Source of the DNA: Dermatemys mawii
Lineage: Eukaryota > Chordata > Testudines > Dermatemydidae
Reading direction: 5' to 3'
DNA length: 64,000 nt
Assembly (NCBI GenBank): GCA_007922305.1
Contig: ML677365.1
Location: 16,980,448-17,044,447 of the forward strand
Shown: piece after piece, positions 10,742 through 22,703 of the stretch
How the letters are laid out: each line of letters begins with the position of its first letter
Numbering within the stretch: the stretch's first letter is position 1
Translations under genes and position numbers: made by a program
The notes under the pieces: generated by a model
What the model was told of the DNA's origin: nothing
Databases searched by the model: none
What the model saw: only the letters and a program-made list of their open reading frames with translations

Positions 10742-11349
10742 AGATTTTTTCAAAAAGGGCACGTAGAAAGAAAGTGTCTCCTTACTGATTGGTATTGTAA
10801 TAAGCTAATTTATTGTTTAGCAAACTAAGTTATTTTTGACATAGCCCCTTTTTATGGCTTGTGTATCTGAATGGTAAAACCTACAAAAGACAATGGTCAC
10901 TCCAATGTCCATTTACCTAGATCCATTTCCTCTGCAAGGACTAAAAGATAGTTACTACTGTTTTTCACTATAGACATTTTCTCCTTCAGATTTATGAGGA
11001 ACCTAATCCAAACTCCTGAAGGGAATTGAGCACATGTACAAGTGATTCCAGACATGCCAGAAGTTAGAGGAAATTTAATTTCCTTCTTGTGGGACTCAGT
11101 CTTCTAAAGTTGCCCAGCTTTAATGGACATTGAACATACATATTTTTCAGTCTGTTCTCCACCCATTTTTGTGAGCTTCCCAGTAGTACCTTGGAGTTGG
11201 CAAAGCAAATCAGTTGGGTCAGCAATAAAAGAGTCTTTCAGTCAGGTTTTTTTCTTCATTTTTTGATTCTTGGGGTTTTCTGAGCACAATGGTTAAAATT
11301 AGAGCAACAAAACTAACACTTCTTGCATCACCAAAGAAAAGGGTACCAT
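10742..11349. other. Intergenic, nothing assigned
   Basis: AT-rich DNA without a recognised gene or repeat end. Confidence 0.45.
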
Positions 11350-11740
11350 GGGGTACACCCCAGCATTGTAACAGCTAGTGGTAGCACTCTGCTCCCTTTC
11401 TACCGAGTGACTATGTTACCAAAGTTTCTGTACACTGTGAGACTGTCTAGGCTTCCCAGGCCACAGCCTGGCTCAGTGCTCCACCTGTCTGCTGGAAAAC
11501 TATCAGCACTTCCAATTTCTGTCACACATCCTCCTTGGGGGGAAAAAATTGCACTGGGCCTTTCCCCAGTATTTGTGCATCAGCAAAATGCTGAGGGTTA
11601 GGCACACTCACAGGACACACTATTCTGGATAGTTAGTGTGACACTTTTGGGGGTTAACCAAGGTGTCTGGATGAATCACTACCATGTGCTCACAGCAAGA
11701 GGGAGTCTTTTCTGTGCCTACAGAGGGACGTTCTTCCTAA

Positions 11741-12036
11741 GGCCAAGTGTACAATGTGTGTGGGGGTGTCAACCTAAGATATGCAATTTCAGCTACACAA
11801 ATAGCGTTGCGGAAGTCAATGTATCTTAGGTTGACTGATCTCGGCATCCTCACAGCGGCAAGTCAACTGCTACCACTCCCCTGTGACTCCACTGCTGTCT
11901 CTCGTGGCGGTGGAGTTCCGGAGTCGACAGGGAGATGCTCAGGGATCAATTTATCATGTCTAGATGAGATGCGATAAACTGATCCCTGATAGATCAATCA
12001 CTACCCACCAATCCAGCAGGTAGTATAGACCTAGCC
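11741..12036. mobile_element. Harbinger-type MITE, 296 bp
   Basis: Imperfect terminal inverted repeats GGCCAAGTGTACA (left) and GGCTAGGTCTATA (right, reverse complement), flanked by TAA and TTA. Inside lies a perfect 13-bp inverted repeat, GTCAACCTAAGAT at 11768-11780 and its complement at 11823-11835. It has no coding capacity. Confidence 0.6.
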
Positions 12037-12400
12037 TTAGCTACAAGCTGCAGATAATATAAGCACTCTATTCAGCCTACCACAAGTCCCTCTCATGCCC
12101 TCTTCAGGTAAGCAATTTACATTCCCCACCTTTTTACGCTTGAGTGCCCAGTCCCTGGGCTTCTGAATACCTGCAATGTACACAGATCCACTGCCTCTGG
12201 GAAAGCTCAGTTTACTAGCTTCACCTCAGTGCAGCACTCTCCCCCACACAGGACACTTAGATTTGTCTATAGAAAAACCAAACTGAAGGTTATTTAACAG
12301 GGCTTGCATTAACGAGTCACATAAAAGCAAGTAAAAGGCTTTGGAAACATAAGGTTATAGGTAAAAGAAAAGCATACCATGTAGTCTATACCTACGCTTA

Positions 12401-13159
12401 GGGCTTGGCTACACTTGCAGCTGTAGAGCGCTTTGAGTTAAACCAGCCTTCAGAGAGTGCACTAGGAAAGCGCTTCAGTCTGTCTACAATGAGAGCTGAA
12501 AGCACACTGGCGTGGCCCCATTTGCAGTACTTCCATCTGCACTTGGAGTGGTGTATTATGGGCAGCTATCCCAGTATTCAAGTGGCTGCAACGTGCTTTT
12601 CAAATGGGGTGGGTGGAGTGTGACAGGGAATGTGGGGAGGAGAGAGAGTGTGTCAGCACACTGTCTTGTAAGTTTAGAACCCCCCTTCCTCCCCTGCCCC
12701 TCTCTCTCACTCACTGACTCATTAGCTGCTTGCTTTTTTTCCTCTGACCGGCACTCCAAAAGGGAACCCCACGCCTCTCTCTCATTCACAGCAGACATGA
12801 ACTGTTTGTTTTTTTCTCGGACCAAATAAGCAGCCAGCACGTAGAAATAGAGTTTTGAAAGGGCACGTCCACGTCCACGTTCACAACAAAGACAAGAGAG
12901 ACCACTTCAGTTAAGGGGATTATGGGGCAGTTTCCGGAGGCCAATCAGAGCGCAGTAATGTTACAACCTGTTCACATTGTAGCTGCAGCATCTCCCCCGA
13001 TATGCAACAGCTGTTAATCCTCTCGGGGAGGTGGAGTACCAGGAGCGCTCCAGCCAGGGAGTCAGAGCGCTCTACATGCCTTGCCAGTGTGGACAGGTAG
13101 TAAAGTAGAGCACTCTGGGAGGCTTTATTGCAATATAAAGTGCCAGTGTAGCCAAGCCT
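12401..13159. mobile_element. Non-autonomous Harbinger element, 759 bp, TTA duplication
   Basis: Terminal inverted repeats GGGCTTGGCTACACT and AGGCTTGGCTACACT (14 of 15 match), flanked by TTA on both sides (12398-12400 and 13160-13162). Subterminal AGAGCGCT motifs occur near both ends. The ends resemble those of the autonomous element at 1-2680 (GGGTATGGTTACACT), so a related transposase may have moved it. No transposase frame is present. Confidence 0.75.
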
Positions 13160-13689
13160 TTAGTAAGTTACTTTCCTGTCTAATAAGATTTCTCACCCAA
13201 AAGTCAGTCCATACCACACTTGTCTAGTCTGGAGAACTGGGCTCCCCCTTTTCAGGCGACATTTACCCTGGCAGAATATTTCCTCCAGAAAGGATAACAT
13301 GGCGTGCCCTTTTTTCTTCCTATTTACAGTCCCAGGCTTTTGCCTCTTTTTATAATCAGGGGACATTTAATTAACTTCAGCTGGTTCTAATGGTTCCCCC
13401 TTTCAGAGTCTTTCCTTGGGGTTCTTTTATCTCAAGCCTGGATCTGATCCAGATAGTAAACAAAGGCTGGGCTGGGTTGATGGATGTCAGTTGTTCTCAG
13501 TGTTGTTTGAGTCAGCTCTGAGACCCACCTGGCCTCAGCTGACACACTTCTCTTCCAACAGTTTTGGAACCCAATGATCTGCTTGTTACATAACACTAAA
13601 AATGTTCCCACTCAAACATTCTGCAATAACCATGGTAACTAGCTAGTTCTTAGGTTCTGGAGTGAAAAGGAACAGAACTGTACTATGAA

Positions 13690-13835
13690 TGGGTTCTTAG
13701 ACTGTAAGCTGTCTGGACAGGGACTGACTTTTTGTTCTGTGTTTGCACAGCAGCTAGCACATTGGGGTCTTGGTTCATGACTAGGACGCCTAGGCGCTAT
13801 GGTAATACAAATAATAATAATGTCAATAGCAGGCA
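13690..13835 (+). repeat. Tail-type SINE copy (TTTTTGTTCTGTGTTTG family)
   Basis: Shows the family order GACTGTAAGCTGT, GGGACTGACTTTTTGTTCTG, GGCGCTATGGTAATAC, then AATAATAATAAT. At least seven copies occur in the window (see 15108, 26124, 28450, 28985, 32380, 56480). Family name not assigned. Confidence 0.65.
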
Positions 13836-14301
13836 GAGAGTGGAGCCAACATAGGACCCTACAAAACCCCTCCATGAGAACATATTATGAGTGGACAGCA
13901 ATGGCTTTTATACGGGTATGTTGAGTCAGAAGAAGGTGGAGACCTGAGAGGCCCGGAGCGGCAGGTACAGTGGCAATACAGGGCATCATCCCCTGGCAAT
14001 CCATGGGAACTCCATGGGGAATCAGAGCTGTTTGTTGCTGCACTAATTTCTGCTCCAGGCCCACTGCCCTGCTGGCAGGGGAGGGGAGTAAGGTGCATGT
14101 GCACACAGAATTTAATTCCTGAATAAGCCCTTTTGCCAGAGCTTAGTTCTATTCTGTTCTATGCATACCACACTCCTCATCCTAGTATCTAAGCACCTAC
14201 TAGTAGTGCATTAAACAATGTGACATGTCTGCTCTCTTATCCTCTCTCTAGGGGGAAGCCTTTGGAGGGTCCTGGGGAGGAGGGGGAGGGAGAGAGAGAG
14301 A

Positions 14302-14332
<31 letters not shown>

Positions 14333-15107
14333 TGCGCGCGCACTGGTGTAGTAACAGGATACCTCATGATTCCTTGCTCTCCTTGCAACCAAGAGGCCAC
14401 ACCTCCTGCTTCCCCTGCAGATTCCAAGGGGATGATAACTAGGAAAATCCAGAGTGAATCATACAGAGCCTTCCTAGTAAATTTTCCCTTCCTATGTGCA
14501 TTTGTGCATAGAAGGGATGACTAGACCCTATTTTGTTAAGGGGACACTCACAAAGTTGCTGGGCTTGACCTCTGATTTATATTTTTTATATTCATTTTCA
14601 AAAGCTACATAAACTTATGTGTATATTTTCTCTTTTTCACAGCAAAATGTTCACCGGTGTTTCCTAGCATTCGCAGACAACCCTCAATAATACTGTAAGT
14701 GACTGAGAGTGGTTGGGTCCTGATTACGCACACACTTAAACATGAACATAACTTCACATGCTCCTTAGCTACAGGCTCAGAACCTTGATGAATGACAACA
14801 ATGGACAAAAACAATTCCATGTGAAGCTTCCAGAGGACTAGTTTTCAGAATAGCAAGAGAAAAAAATGTCAATAATTATGGAAGCTACCTGGAAAATGGC
14901 CTTTCAAAAATAATAACTGGAGCTCTTGTCAAAAATCTTAAATTCTAATACATATTTTCATTTATTAATTTGTGGCTTTTAACTAATTTTGTAACAAACA
15001 AATAACAAGGTTTGTCTGGAATTCTGGGATGAAAACTTGTGCACTGAAGATCTGAGCCAGCTCCCATTGAAGTCCAGAGAGAAACCCCATTATTAGATTA
15101 ATTATTA
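13836..15107. other. Intergenic with (GA)n(TG)n microsatellite
   Basis: The compound tract at 14280-14341 runs GGGAG, then GA repeats, then about 13 TG repeats, then CGCGCGCAC. Nothing else was recognised in this stretch. Confidence 0.7.
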
Positions 15108-15205
15108 GATTGCTATTGTGGTAATGTCCAGAGGCTCCACCCAGAATTGGGACCCCATTGTACTGGGTACTGTAGAAACTCATAGGAATGCACAGGGCCG
15201 AATTC
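15108..15205 (-). repeat. Tail-type SINE copy, minus strand
   Basis: TTGTGGTAATGTCCAGAGGC followed by GGACCCCATTGTACTGGGTA matches the reverse complement of the family copy at 13690-13835. Confidence 0.5.
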
Positions 15206-17437
15206 ACTAGTACCCTACACCTTGAGGTGCCGTTTACACTAGAGCAAAGTAGATGTAGAAAGCTACCATTCTGACTAAGTAGCATTTGACTCCTAATTTG
15301 CACAGGAGTAAGTCCCAACTCCTCAATGGTGTTTAGCCACCTAACTTCCAATGGGGCCTAAATGACTATTCATGGTAGAGGTTAACAGTGAACTGAGCTC
15401 ATGACCTCTGCCCAGAAAACCTTACAAGCTAAGGCACTGAACCCTGGTGTCAGATCTGCATGGGTGTATCACTGCTCTGAGCTTGTGGAGGCATTTCTGA
15501 CCAACGGTGCCCCCAGGAGGGCACTGATCCATGAATATGGATCAGTTTGCTTTAGCAGGGCCTACTTAACTTCAATGGGTTGATCTGAATGGACAAATGC
15601 TATGAAGTTGCTTCCTGTGAAGTACTATGCATCCCAAGCTCCCAGTGACAGCAGGGCAAGATGAGGGTACTCAGCACTTCCTATGATGAAGCTTTAACTT
15701 TCATCCCAATATGTTGTGTAACACCTATATTGTAAACTCCTGAAAATGTCTTACAATGGCATTGCTGGCAGCAGTGCAAAGCCAGGGGAGTTAGGAAGCT
15801 GCTGTCTTGTGAAAAATACACTGAAAGAAATACATATAAGATGTCTATAGGGGTCTAAGGGGTGAATATTGACATCCTCATGAAGTCCCACTGAAATCAG
15901 TAGGATTCGGTGCTGGTGCCTGGGGGCACCTGTTACGATTTGCAGGATCTCTGTTGGAATGAAATGTTTACTAGGATGGAATGGGGAGTGTGATCAAGAA
16001 GTGAGAGGCTAGTCTTGGGAGATTTTATCTTTTAAGAGCCCAATTGTTTTAGGCTGAGCAATTTCCTGTGATCTATAATATATTTCCAGACAGGAAACAC
16101 AAATTCTCTGCTGTACTACCCTAGTAACTGCCACCAAAAAAGGGGAAAACATCAGCAACTTCTGCTCACTTCAACCTTCCAAAACAATCAAGCTCCATGC
16201 AAATCAAATATGCCTCTTAGTCAAAGCTTTCTGTGTGCCTACTGAGCTATAAAATCACTTTCTGTGGTTAGAATAAATATATCTTGTATACTGGTTTTAG
16301 TCCAGCCTCTGTGGAGAGGTGGCCACATCAAAACAGCATCACCATTTCACGCACATTTCATTTAACCCTCTTCTTGATACCTTCCAAGCCATTCTCTAGC
16401 TGGGAGAAGGAAGGCTCTGATTTTGGTATTCAGTATTATGAATAGCATAGTGAGAAATGACCAGTGCCCTCCTCTTAGGTCAAGTCTACAATATAAAATT
16501 TTGTCAGTAAGGGTACATCGGTCAGGAGCCAGAAAAGATCCACACCTTTGACTGGCCGGGCTATGTTGGCAAAGCCTACTCACACCTTCCTATGTACTTC
16601 CCATTTTAAAAGTAAAATGAAAAGAAATTTTGAAACACAAGTTGTTTTGAACTGAAAAATGCTAAATCTGTTTAAATCCCTGACTGAAGAAGGCTCAAGG
16701 GCCGAGTTAAAACGGAGAAGAGAAAACCACAGAAATAAAAGCATGTAAATCTAGGATAATATGGGTAATGCTGTGCACAGTAAGAAACTTGGCTTCACCT
16801 TCAGTTTGCATTAACTGTTATTAAATGTCAATGGAGCCATTATGGAAATATGTGTGAACCACATGAAATACTTATAATGGAAGCTGGTGCAGTTTAGATT
16901 CCAAATGGGCTCTTAATGAATGGACACCTGTGTGTTACTGAGAATGCTTCTACTGCTCTCCAGGCTTCATCAGCTTTATACCCTGTCACATACCAACTGG
17001 TTTGGAATGGATCAGACTGGTAAGTAATTTGGAAAACTCTCAGCACACTAGACATACAATTTCCATAGTGATTGCTAAGGCACTTTTTGAGGGCGAGGAA
17101 TTTTGAAACACAAATCTCTCGTAATGTTTTATTTAAACTCTTTTCAAAAAAATCAGATTGTTCACCAAGAAAGTTGGACTAAATTAAAAGTCCCAGTTTT
17201 AACCACATATGAGGCTAGGCAATTCGAGTCTTTCAGATTGCAGATGGTGCATGCAATAAATATGAAACAAATATTAAAACTCTACAAGTGGAGGTAGTTT
17301 AGCTTTAGCAGAGCCTTTTTCATAGCCTACATGTTACCTTCATATTATATAACAAACGATAGGCTCCCCTCACACATGGTAGTGACAGGATGAGGACACC
17401 TTACCAGATATACATATTCAGGCTGCCAGTAGACAGG
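15206..17437. other. Intergenic; possible MITE remnant at 16479-16563
   Basis: At 16479 TAGGTCAAGTCTACAATA resembles the end of a common turtle MITE, but no matching right end or target duplication was found. The rest is unassigned. Confidence 0.35.
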
Positions 17438-17466
17438 AAGGGTGGCCAAGTGGTTAGAGCACTAGG

Positions 17467-18607
17467 AATAAATGGTAAATTTTCGGAATGGAGAGTGGTA
17501 ACTAGTGGTGTTCCCCAAGGGTCAGTCCTAGGGCCAATCCTATTCAGCTTATTCATTAGTGATTTGGAGGAAGGGGTAAACAGTGAAGTGGCAAAGTTTG
17601 CAGATGATACTAAACTGCTCAAAATAGTTAAGACCCAAGCAGACTAGGAAGAACTTCAAAAAGATCTCACAAAACTAAGTGATTGGGCAACAAAATGGCA
17701 AATGAAATTTAATGTGGATAAATGTAAAGTAATGCACTCTGGAAAAAATAACCCCAACTATATGTACAATATGATGGGAGATAATTTAGCTACAACTAAT
17801 GATGTAAAAGATCTTGGAGTCATCGTGGATAGTTCTCTGAGGATGTCCATGCAGTGTGCAGCAGCAGTCAAAAAAGCAAACAGGATGTTAGGAATCATTA
17901 ACAAAGGGATAGAAAATAAGACGGAGAATATCTTATTGCCCTTATACAAATCCATGGTGTGCCCACATCTTGAATACTGTGTACAAATGTGGTCTCCTTA
18001 TCTCAGTAAGGATATACTGGCATTAGAAAAGGTTCAGAGAAGGGTAACTAAAATGATTAGGGGATTGGAACGGGTACCATATGAGGAGAGATTAAAGAGG
18101 CTAGGACTTTTTAGCTTGGAAAAGAGGAGACTAAGGGAGGATATGATAGAGGTATATAAAGTTATGAGTGGCGTGGAGAAAGTGAATAAGGAAAAGTTAT
18201 TTACTTGTTCCCATAATAGAAGAAGTAGGGGCCACCCATTGAAATTAGTGTGCAGCAGGTTTAAAACAAATAAAAGGAAGTTCTTCTTCACACAGCGCAC
18301 AGTCAACCTGTGGAACTCCTTGCCTGAGGAGGCTGTGAAGGCTAGGACTATAACAGGGTTTAAAAGAGAACTGGATAAATTCATGGAGGTTAAGTCCATT
18401 AATGGCTATTAGCCAGGCTGGGTAAGGAATGGTGTCCCTAGTCTCTGTTTCTCAGAGGGGAGTGATGGATGGCAGGAGAGAGATCACTTGCTCTTTGCCT
18501 GTTAGGTTCACTCACTCCGGGGCACCTGGCACTGGCCACTGTCGGTAGACAGGATACTGGGCTAGATGGACCTTTGGTCTGACCCAGTACGGCCTTTCTT
18601 ATGTTCT
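17467..18607 (+). mobile_element. 5'-truncated CR1/L2-clade LINE
   Basis: Contains the C-terminal part of a reverse transcriptase and a 3' UTR that ends GGCCTTTCTTATGTTCTTA. Copies of the same 3' end occur on the minus strand at 27655, 33530 and 47405. Short CTAG/TTAG similarity at the junctions may be the remains of a target duplication. Confidence 0.8.
17471..18412 (+). pseudogene. LINE reverse transcriptase, C-terminal fragment
   Basis: One reading frame of about 310 codons, broken by a single TAG at 17645-17647. Before the stop it shows reverse transcriptase motif B ([14 protein letters not shown]) and the catalytic FADDTKL. After it come DLGVIVDSSLRM, PHLEYCVQMWSPY and the terminal region LWNSLPEEAV, all typical of CR1/L2 ORF2. 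The endonuclease and the N-terminal RT motifs are missing through 5' truncation, so it cannot encode a working enzyme. With only one stop and no frameshift across nearly 1 kb, the copy is fairly young for such a fragment. Residues upstream of NGKFSEW belong to the host SINE, not to the protein. Confidence 0.9.
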
Positions 18608-18841
18608 TAGACTGAGACTCAGGAGAGCTTGGATCAATTTCTTGTTCCACCACAGATTTTTCATGGGCAAGCCTTCAGCCCTTCTATGCCTCAATTCCCC
18701 ATCTGTAAAATGGGGATCATAGCACTGTCCTGCTTCACTGAAATGTTGTGGGGACAAATACACTGAAGACAGTGTAAGGCTCAGTTATTATGGCAATGGG
18801 GGTCATAACAGTACAGCAGATAAAGTAACTTCCCTTTAAGT

Positions 18842-20085
18842 CAGGGGTCAGCAACCTATGGCACACATGCCAAATACGGCACGTGAGCCAATTTTTAATG
18901 GCACGCGGCTGTGTAGCAGGCAGCCAGCATGCCATTAAAAATCCCGCCCCCGGTCTTCTCCACCCCCGCCACCTGCCTGCAGTGCAAGAAGCATGTCCGG
19001 CCGGCTGCAGGCTCCCAGGACTCTTCCGCAGCCTGCTGGGTTCTGCCCCTCCTCCTCTTCCTGCCTGCCGGCCAATCAGCTGATGGCCCCTGTGAGGGAG
19101 GAGGAGGGGGAGAGGGAGAAATCAACGGAGCTGCAGAACTGCTCCGGGTAAGAGGGGGGCAGGGCCTTGAGGAAGGGGATGGAATTGGGGCATATCTCCT
19201 CCATCCCCCTGCCTTGAGCACTCCTAGACCCCCAGCCCACACTCCCAGGCCCCTGCCCTGACCTCTGCAGCCCCCTTACACACACCCAGCCCTCTGCCCT
19301 GATTTTGGCACCCCCCACATCCCCACCCCCACCTGAGCACCAAACGGGAGCTCCTGCAGACCCCCCCCCCCACATTCCCACCTGCACCTCTCACTCCAAA
19401 TGGGAGCTGCCCAGGTAAGCGCTCCACACCCAAACCTCCTGCCCCAACCTTGAGGCCCCCTCTCTCATTCTAGCTCCTGGCCACACCCTACACCCCAAAC
19501 CCTAGCCTGCTCCTTCACCTCCAGCCCTGGGCTCAGGTGCACTCCCACCCTCAGTGCAGTGCAGAGAGAGAGGAAGAGAATGAGCCAGAACCAGGGAGAA
19601 GGTAGGTACCCACTCTGTGGGCAGGGCCAGGACCCCAGACCGGTAGCGGGCTGAGCGGGTCTGGCAGCTGGGATCCCGGCTGGCAGGAGTGGGCGGATGG
19701 AACCCCAGATCAGCAGTGGGCTGAGCGGCTCAGCCTGCTGCCGGTCTGGGCTTCTGGCTGCTGGCTCCTTGCCAGCCGGAGTCCTGGCTGCAGGCCCCTC
19801 TCAGCCTGCTGCCGGCCTAGGTGAATGGAGCCCCAGACTGGCAGCTGGCTGAGCACGCTGGCGGCATAAGAGCATCATTTTAATTTAATTTTAAATTAAG
19901 CTTCTTAAACATTCTGAAAACCTTGTTTACCTTACATACAACAATAGTTTAGTTATATAATATATAAACTAACAGAAAGAGACCTTCTAAAAAACATTAA
20001 AATGTATTACTGGCAAGTGAAACCTTAAATTAGAGAGAATAAGTAAAGACTTGGCACACCACTTCTGAAGGGTTGCCGACCCCTG
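18842..20085. mobile_element. Non-autonomous hAT element, 1244 bp, perfect 8-bp duplication
   Basis: Ends are CAGGGGTCAGCAACC (left) and CAGGGGTCGGCAACC (right, reverse complement). CTTTAAGT flanks both sides exactly (18834-18841 and 20086-20093), the 8-bp target duplication of hAT transposons. The middle (about 18940-19860) is very GC-rich and includes repeated phrases such as CTGAGCGG and CAGCCTGCTGCCGG; the right part (19870-20060) is AT-rich. No transposase is visible; the open frames across the GC-rich part are compositional. Confidence 0.9.
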
Positions 20086-20093
20086 CTTTAAGT

Positions 20094-20955
20094 CATGGGT
20101 AGGCCAATGAAGATGCAAAAGAGCAGAAAATGGGTTAAAATGTAAAGCTGACTTCAGTTAACCTGTGAAATATTAGAAGAGCAAGAATTCAAGTGCACTA
20201 ATTAATTCTTCATATTTTGAAGTAGAGGATCTTCAACAAAGTAGCTTCATGACATCTAAAAGAACAGAACACAATCACTCCCTATTTCATAACCTCCACT
20301 CCTATTTCTTCTCTCTCTAGATAGCAAACACTATCTATCTGCTCTTCTTTGATGATATAGGCAAGTCCATTATTGCCCAGATACCATTTGTGATAACAAA
20401 GAATTTGTACTGGCTCTGCCTTCTGACCTGGCGTAGAGCTGGAGATCAGTAAGTACATGAACCTGCTAAAATCCCAAGGGCAAGGTTACCAGGGGAAATA
20501 TTGATAAGCTTGTGGCCTTTATCTCGTGAAGGCAAACGTAGGCCACTGTGCTGAGTGCTGTTGTGTACTGTTCCCTTGTTTCCAGGTAACATGAGGTCAA
20601 TTCTCTGTAAAGTGCTCTCTCTTGATTACCCCACTTGTTTGTCATGTGTTTAAAAAGAAAAATAGAATCAAGGTTCCTTTTTAACTCTCAGTAATACTGG
20701 GCCAAATGAAAATGTACAATGTTTCTCAAAGGTAAAATCTGTGTGGCTGGATTCAAAGGGATTAATAGAATTTAGGGATTATGGTACAGAGTTTTGCAAT
20801 CATTCTTTTATTCACATATGGGTATTCCAACATATTAAATACCCACCCCAACAGCTTGTAGCCATGAATGAAAATTACAAATCCTTCCTAATAATGACCT
20901 TAAATAGCAATTAGGAGCATTAACTTGTTGGTGTGAGTGGTTCCACCTGTAAAGG
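20094..20955. other. Intergenic, nothing assigned
   Basis: No recognised gene, RNA or repeat boundary. Confidence 0.45.
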
Positions 20956-20959
20956 ACCC

Positions 20960-21182
20960 CATATATAATAATATAATATACATTCTTGTACTGTGCTTTA
21001 TATCAGCAGATCTCAAAGTGCTTTACAAAGAGATCAGTATCATTATGCCCATTTCACAAATGAGAAAACTGAGGCACGGAGGAGATATGGCCTGTCCAAC
21101 CAGAGCTGTGGAAGAATTGGGAATGGAACCCAGCTCTTTTGAATTCCACACCAGGGCTCATGCCATTAGGCACCACCTTCCC
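20960..21182 (-). repeat. MIR-like SINE, minus strand
   Basis: CTCAAAGTGCTTTACAAAGA, then CCCATTTCACAAATGAGAAA and CTGAGGCACGGAGG, then a box resembling TGGAACCCAG, in the order expected for a reversed MIR/CORE SINE. Confidence 0.75.
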
Positions 21183-21879
21183 AATGCTATTGGGATATGA
21201 AATTAATTAGACACATTAAGATGAAAAAGGATAAACTAAGAATACCTTTTGCCAGCTCCTCAGCTGGTATAAATTGGTGTTATGCCATTTGAAGTCCATG
21301 TATGCAAAGATGGCTCACTATGTGAAATTCAGCTGAGGACTTTCTTTAAATCCCACACTGTTTGGATCTGGGATTTTTGCTTGGACCTGATTACACCTAG
21401 AAGCAAAAATGGTATAATATTGAATACTATATATAATTTTAACAAAGTTTTTCTTTTCAGTAAGAGAGACCCTAAATCATATTTCTCTGTAATCAGGTCT
21501 GTTTTCACCGCCTGACTGATGGTGCAGTTTTATTTAAACCCTTGGACTGGGAAGAGGGTGGAATCATTTCTTTCTTGTAGACCAGTGAAGGACAGAATGG
21601 ACAGGAAGAATGAACTACCATTTCCCCCCTGAAGTTTGGGTCAGGTTTGAGGCACAATGATGAAGGGAGAGGAATCTTGTTCTTAGTGTCTACCTTATTT
21701 CTGTGACTAGAGGACTCCAGGATCCTGACTAAAGCTGACTCTCAACATTTTTAACTGGAGAATGGTGTTTTGATTAAATGGAAATTTGTGGAACACAATT
21801 AATCTGTTGTTGAAAATGGTCAGAGGTTTGAGGTTTGATGAAAAACCAAACCATTTCAAACAAAAATTTTGAGAAGAAC
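21183..21879. other. Intergenic, nothing firm
   Basis: A short self-complementary CAGCTCCTCAGCTGG lies at 21254-21268, a motif of a dispersed repeat. Otherwise unassigned. Confidence 0.4.
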
Positions 21880-22698
21880 TATCATAACCATACAGCTAAG
21901 GGTAGCCTAGAATTCCTCCTTACCTGTAAAGGGTTAAGAAGTTTTAATAACCTGGTTGGCACCTGACCAAAAGAACCAATGGGGACAAAAGATACTTTCA
22001 AATTGGGGAGGGGAGGCAAGAGGCTTTGTTTGTGTTCTTTGTTTGTGTGTTCTCTTGGGAAGGAGAGAAGCACCAGGTCAGAAAACTCCTTCTCCTACAA
22101 ACCATCCTAAAATGAGTCTCAATATTGCAAAAAGAGTAAGTAAATAAGGCAAGGTGTGTTAGATTACCTTTTGTTTTCAACCTGTGAATTTTCCCTTTGC
22201 TAGAGGAAGGGTTTAGTTTTGTTTTTTGTAACTTTGAAACTAAGCTGGGGGGGGGGGGGGTGTTCCTCTGTGTTCTTTGAATCTTTTTGTTACTCTGTAA
22301 AGTTATCTTCCATCCTGATTTTACAGAGGTGATTCTTTTACCTTTTCTTTAAATAAATTTCCTCTTTTAAGAACCTGATTGATTTTCCCATTGTTCTAAA
22401 GATCCAGGGGTTTGGGTCTGTGCTCACCTGTACCAACTGGTGAGGATATTATTCTCAAACCTTCCCAGGAAGGGGGTCTAGGGCTTGTAGGGATATTTTG
22501 AGGGAATAGGAACTCCAAGTGGTCCTTTCCCTGATTCCTTGTCTAAATCACTTGGTGGCGTCAGTGACCGTCCAAGGACAAAGGATTTGTGCCTTGGGGA
22601 AGTTTTTAACCTAAGCTAGTAGAAATAAGCTTAGGGGGCTTTCATGCAGGTCCCCACATCTGTACCCTAGAGTTCAGAGTGGGAATGGAACCCTGACA
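21880..22698 (+). mobile_element. Solo LTR, 819 bp, with AGAAC duplication
   Basis: Starts TATCATAACC (a TGTCA start with G changed to A) and ends CCCTGACA. AGAAC flanks both sides exactly (21875-21879 and 22699-22703), a 5-bp target duplication. AATAAA lies at 22352-22357 and a G run at 22246-22260. No internal viral sequence adjoins it. Strand follows the poly(A) signal and is tentative. Confidence 0.75.
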
Positions 22699-22703
22699 AG
22701 AAC

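Larger units (their letters stand above)
11350..13590 (-). mobile_element. Possible LTR-type repeat split by two MITEs
   Basis: The right edge read on the minus strand starts TGTAACAAGCAG at 13590, an LTR-like start. The segments 12040-12395 and 13163-13590 look like one repeat once the MITEs are removed. I could not define the other end or a target duplication, so this is a weak call. Confidence 0.3.
17438..18815 (+). repeat. MIR-like SINE split by a CR1-type LINE
   Basis: The SINE head GGTGGCCAAGTGGTTAGAGC (from 17441) stops at about 17466. The sequence resumes at about 18608 with ACTGAGACTCAGGAGAGCTT and runs to the MIR core and tail (CCCCATCTGTAAAATGGGGA near 18697). The interruption is exactly one 5'-truncated LINE, so the LINE entered an existing SINE. 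Confidence 0.75.

Noticed and set aside
14306..14524. Frame starting with alternating Cys-Val
   Set aside because: Translation of the TG microsatellite at 14298-14330.
18883..19433. Overlapping frames of 66-115 codons on both strands
   Set aside because: They are by-products of the GC-rich interior of the hAT element at 18842-20085.
22246..22260. G15 run as a G-quadruplex or telomere-like signal
   Set aside because: It is a simple mononucleotide run within a solo LTR and lacks repeated TTAGGG or spaced G-triplets.
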